DNA from: Aestuarierythrobacter sp037968495
GTDB lineage: Bacteria; Pseudomonadota; Alphaproteobacteria; Sphingomonadales; Sphingomonadaceae
Direction: 5' to 3'
DNA: 17,188 nt
Assembly: GCA_037968495.1 (NCBI GenBank)
Contig: JBBKVP010000009.1
Location: 1 to 17,188 of the forward strand
Part shown: positions 15,183-17,188 of the stretch, one piece after another
How positions within the stretch are numbered: the first letter of the stretch is position 1
Layout: every line of letters begins with the position of its first letter
Notes under the pieces: model-generated
Seen by the model: the letters and a program-made list of their open reading frames with translations, nothing else
What the model was told of the DNA's origin: nothing
Database searches by the model: none
Translations under genes and position numbers: made by a program

Positions 15183-15782
15183 TCACCCTTCGATTATGTA
15201 ATCGATTGGTTTGAAGCTCCCGCCGTTGGAAGCATAGGCCGAGCATGCTGTGATACCGATCACCAAGTCCATTTCCGCGCGCATACGGATGAAGTCACCG
15301 GGCCTGCTGGGTGGCGGCTCCACGGACAGACGTCCGCTCTTGGCATCAACCGGCACATTCATGAACAGATTGAAGGCCGTTGGTATGGCATCTTCTGACA
15401 CACCATATTTCGCCAAAGCCGTTGCCAGATTGCCAAAGCACCCACGGTGGACCGGATGTTCGGGATAAAAGTGCCGGAAGGTTGCTTCACTGCACGGCGT
15501 GAGCAGGAAGTCATGGCATCCGGCCGTGTCTTCAATGATCGACAGCATCACATTCGAGCGATTGGACCAGAGTCGATTACCCTCGGTAAGCTTGATCGTC
15601 TCTTCATAGTCGAATGTCCGCCCATTGGAGACGACCTCGCCCGTATCGCCCAATGCGAAGGCCAGCAGATCGGAGACCTGCATGCCCTCGGGATCGATGA
15701 CCTTGAGTACCTCACCCTTGCGTAGCTCGAACGCGGTGCCGCTCCGCGGCGCTATCCGACCAGACAAGTCACGGCCGCTCAT
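15183..15782 (-). CDS. DUF1989 (urea carboxylase-associated family) protein
   Basis: Member of the DUF1989 family. Some relatives, encoded beside urea/guanidine carboxylases, are carboxyguanidine deiminase subunits; this one stands alone and its substrate is unknown. The 199-residue protein shows the family's central and late blocks: QVSDLLAFALGD, SNGRTFDYEETIKLTEG, SNVMLSIIEDTAGCHDFLLTPCS and VHRGCFGNL. The cysteines and histidines in the last two are candidate metal ligands. The C-terminal RMRAEMDLVIGITACSAY is also typical. The start at 15782 is chosen because its ATG overlaps the stop of the upstream gene by four bases (ATGA), indicating translational coupling; the longer frame to 15815 would run inside that gene. 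No carboxylase gene is present in the window. Confidence 0.85.
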   Translation of the reverse strand: MSGRDLSGRIAPRSGTAFELRKGEVLKVIDPEGMQVSDLLAFALGDTGEVVSNGRTFDYEETIKLTEGNRLWSNRSNVMLSIIEDTAGCHDFLLTPCSEATFRHFYPEHPVHRGCFGNLATALAKYGVSEDAIPTAFNLFMNVPVDAKSGRLSVEPPPSRPGDFIRMRAEMDLVIGITACSAYASNGGSFKPIDYIIEG

Positions 15783-16459
15783 GATGCGCGCTTGTCGCTG
15801 AACGGGCAGCGCCATGCTTCATCCACTGCGCGGCCAGAATATTGCCGCGCCGCACTGGTTTCGCCGTGTCTCGACAACATCGGATTGAGCGAACCGGCAA
15901 TGGCTGCATCGCGCGCGCGAATGGCATCTTGCATACGGTCATACAGGCCATCGCCGCGCAATGTTTCAAACTGGTCATGCAGGTTGAACGCGAGCACAGG
16001 GCGGGCAAAGTGGCGACCCGGGCGCGAAGCATTCGGGTGCAGGCCGACAACAAAGAACCCCTCGCCGCCAAAGCTGAGCGAAAAATGAGGGTCATCCGGA
16101 TCGGCGCTTACACGGTGATCATAGGGTTGGCCCAGCCAGGCATCTTTATCGGCAAAAGATTGGATGCGCTGCCACATCATCCTTTCGAAGCTAGACTCGG
16201 TCAGACTGTGAGGTCCATCAAATACAACGGCCAGGCTGCGAAGACCGATTGGGTTTGCGCGGTATTCGCGAGCCCATTGCATAAGCTCCCGGTGGATCGC
16301 CAAATCGTCCCAGCCGCTATCAAGCGAATGGGCCGCGAGCACCTTGAGTGTGCCGCGCGCCATTGCCGACTTCGCGCCAACGCAAGGGAAATCAGCGTCT
16401 GAAATACGCGCGAAAAGCTCGCGCTGCGCTTCGTCAGCAGTAATTTTTGTTGTTAGCAA
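15779..16459 (-). CDS. YqcI/YcgG family protein, GntA-like
   Basis: Belongs to the YqcI/YcgG family, whose characterised member GntA is a heme-dependent N-hydroxylase in guanitoxin synthesis. Family hallmarks are FPCVGAKSAM near the N-terminus, the middle block SLAVVFDGPHSLTESSFERMMWQRI, FVVGLHPNASRPGRHFARPVLAFNLHDQF, and the end block GETSAARQYSGRAVDEAWRCPF. The first and last carry single cysteines. The frame is open to an ATG at 16540 inside the upstream gene, but a TTG at 16459 is preferred: it lies four bases past that gene's stop and has AAGGA seven bases upstream, giving 226 residues. The gene overlaps the DUF1989 gene by four bases. The chemistry is inferred from the family only; heme ligands were not identified. 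Confidence 0.82.
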   Translation of the reverse strand: MLTTKITADEAQRELFARISDADFPCVGAKSAMARGTLKVLAAHSLDSGWDDLAIHRELMQWAREYRANPIGLRSLAVVFDGPHSLTESSFERMMWQRIQSFADKDAWLGQPYDHRVSADPDDPHFSLSFGGEGFFVVGLHPNASRPGRHFARPVLAFNLHDQFETLRGDGLYDRMQDAIRARDAAIAGSLNPMLSRHGETSAARQYSGRAVDEAWRCPFSDKRAS

Positions 16460-16463
16460 TGGG

Positions 16464-17188
16464 TCATCCTTCGCCGCACCTACGAGCAAAGAGAATGACG
16501 GTTCCTGAACGCCCCCACTCGGCTGCTTCTTCGGCCACACCTTCGGCTACATCTTCGGAATCATCGTATTTCTCCTCCTCGTCATCTTCCCAAGACGTCC
16601 CGTCCTCGGCCTCCATTGCTGCGGCATTTTCCGCCAGTGTCTCGACCGGCACGCCGAGTAAATCCGACAGGCGCTTTTGCTGGGCCGCGTTCAGTTCGAA
16701 AAATTTCCTCGCAGCCATTACTTGCGGATCATAGGTTACCGCCAGCGACTCAACCGCGTAACGGCTACCGACGGGCGTTTCGAAGAAGCGGTTGACCTCG
16801 GCCAGTTCATCAATGGTAAAACGCTTGGCATAAGCCTTGGCCAGTCCGTCCCGATAAGCGGGTTCGATTTGCGACATCATTTCAGATACCATCCGCAGGA
16901 TCACTTCCATCGTTGCGCGGTTACGCTCCTGATAAGCAGGATCGATGATGGCGGTGACTTCAGCCAGCTTCTCGGCATCTGCGCTATCGAATGGATTGAG
17001 CATCTGATCGCCCGCAAGCCCTGAAATTTGCTCGATCGGATAGTCAGTAACGCCCGACAATGTTCCGCCCATAATTCCTTCGATCATGGGTTTCATCGTG
17101 TCATTCATCATTTTGGCAAAGGTGCCTTCGGGGAAAGTCCGTGATGAAATCAGAGTGGCTTGCGGTAGGCGGGCTTCTTGATCGGCAG
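16464..17188 (-). CDS. DUF2059 domain protein, 5' end outside the window
   Basis: Partial gene: coding sequence runs without a stop to the window edge and the true start lies beyond it. Upstream of the first in-window ATG the frame reads LPQATLISSRTFPEGTFAKM, which fits the family. The DUF2059 region follows (RATMEVILRMVSEMMSQIEPAYRDGLAKAYAKRF, then ELAEVNRFFETPVGSRYAVES), a helical domain often found in exported proteins of sphingomonads; function is unknown. The C-terminal tail is strongly acidic (WEDDEEEKYDDSEDVAEG) and ends in WGRSGTVILFARRCGEG, an odd basic-hydrophobic tail that might reflect a frameshift near the GGGGG run around 16510-16514. It is the first visible gene of the cluster that runs into the GntA-like gene. 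Confidence 0.8.
   Translation of the reverse strand, partial: ADQEARLPQATLISSRTFPEGTFAKMMNDTMKPMIEGIMGGTLSGVTDYPIEQISGLAGDQMLNPFDSADAEKLAEVTAIIDPAYQERNRATMEVILRMVSEMMSQIEPAYRDGLAKAYAKRFTIDELAEVNRFFETPVGSRYAVESLAVTYDPQVMAARKFFELNAAQQKRLSDLLGVPVETLAENAAAMEAEDGTSWEDDEEEKYDDSEDVAEGVAEEAAEWGRSGTVILFARRCGEG

Noticed and set aside
1..17188. CRISPR arrays, tRNA genes, insertion sequences, phage attachment sites
   Set aside because: None seen by eye: no spaced direct repeats, no cloverleaf pattern, no transposase motifs and no terminal inverted repeats flanking a gene.

Overview
The window comes from an alphaproteobacterium, most likely a sphingomonad of the Erythrobacter/Altererythrobacter type. The evidence is family-level: a TonB-ExbB-ExbD-ExbD operon, an Lhr-type (ligase-associated) DEXH helicase, a DUF2059 protein, small secreted proteins with the EIVVC pattern, and a Caulobacter-like promoter. 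No insertion sequence, phage gene, CRISPR array, rRNA or tRNA was seen. Most of the window is ordinary chromosome; the unusual parts are a duplicated regulator, a broken third exbD and a two-gene metabolic pair of unknown role.

Layout. 1-1561 (minus): hisN-type phosphatase, then rpmI and rplT behind their own promoter. 1562-3781 (plus): two tandem paralogous AraC-type regulators. Between them lies a short antisense remnant of the 3' end of prs, which marks a tandem duplication of a unit made of regulator plus prs tail. 3762-5834 (minus): prs and glpX. 5936-6400 (plus): a small secreted protein of unknown function. 6424-8153 (minus): an acyl-CoA thioesterase overlapping hom by one base. 8247-9104 (minus): an exported protein of unknown function, divergent from the TonB operon. 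9441-12076 (plus): tonB, exbB, exbD1 and exbD2, ending in a strong terminator; every gap in this operon holds a hairpin. 12265-12672 (plus): a third exbD, broken by two compensating frameshifts. 12692-17188 (minus): a tight cluster of DUF2059 protein (cut by the window edge), YqcI/YcgG (GntA-like) protein, DUF1989 protein and DEXH helicase.

How the genes work together. TonB, ExbB and the ExbD proteins form the inner-membrane motor that powers TonB-dependent outer-membrane transport. Prs, GlpX, Hom and HisN are housekeeping enzymes of PRPP, gluconeogenesis, aspartate-family and histidine metabolism. The GntA-like and DUF1989 proteins share a 4-base stop/start overlap. Both families have members that act on guanidino compounds, so they are the best candidate here for an undescribed small pathway, although the substrate cannot be read from the sequence.

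Several start codons were moved from the longest open frame using Shine-Dalgarno sites, promoters or overlaps. The start of the first AraC-type gene remains unresolved.
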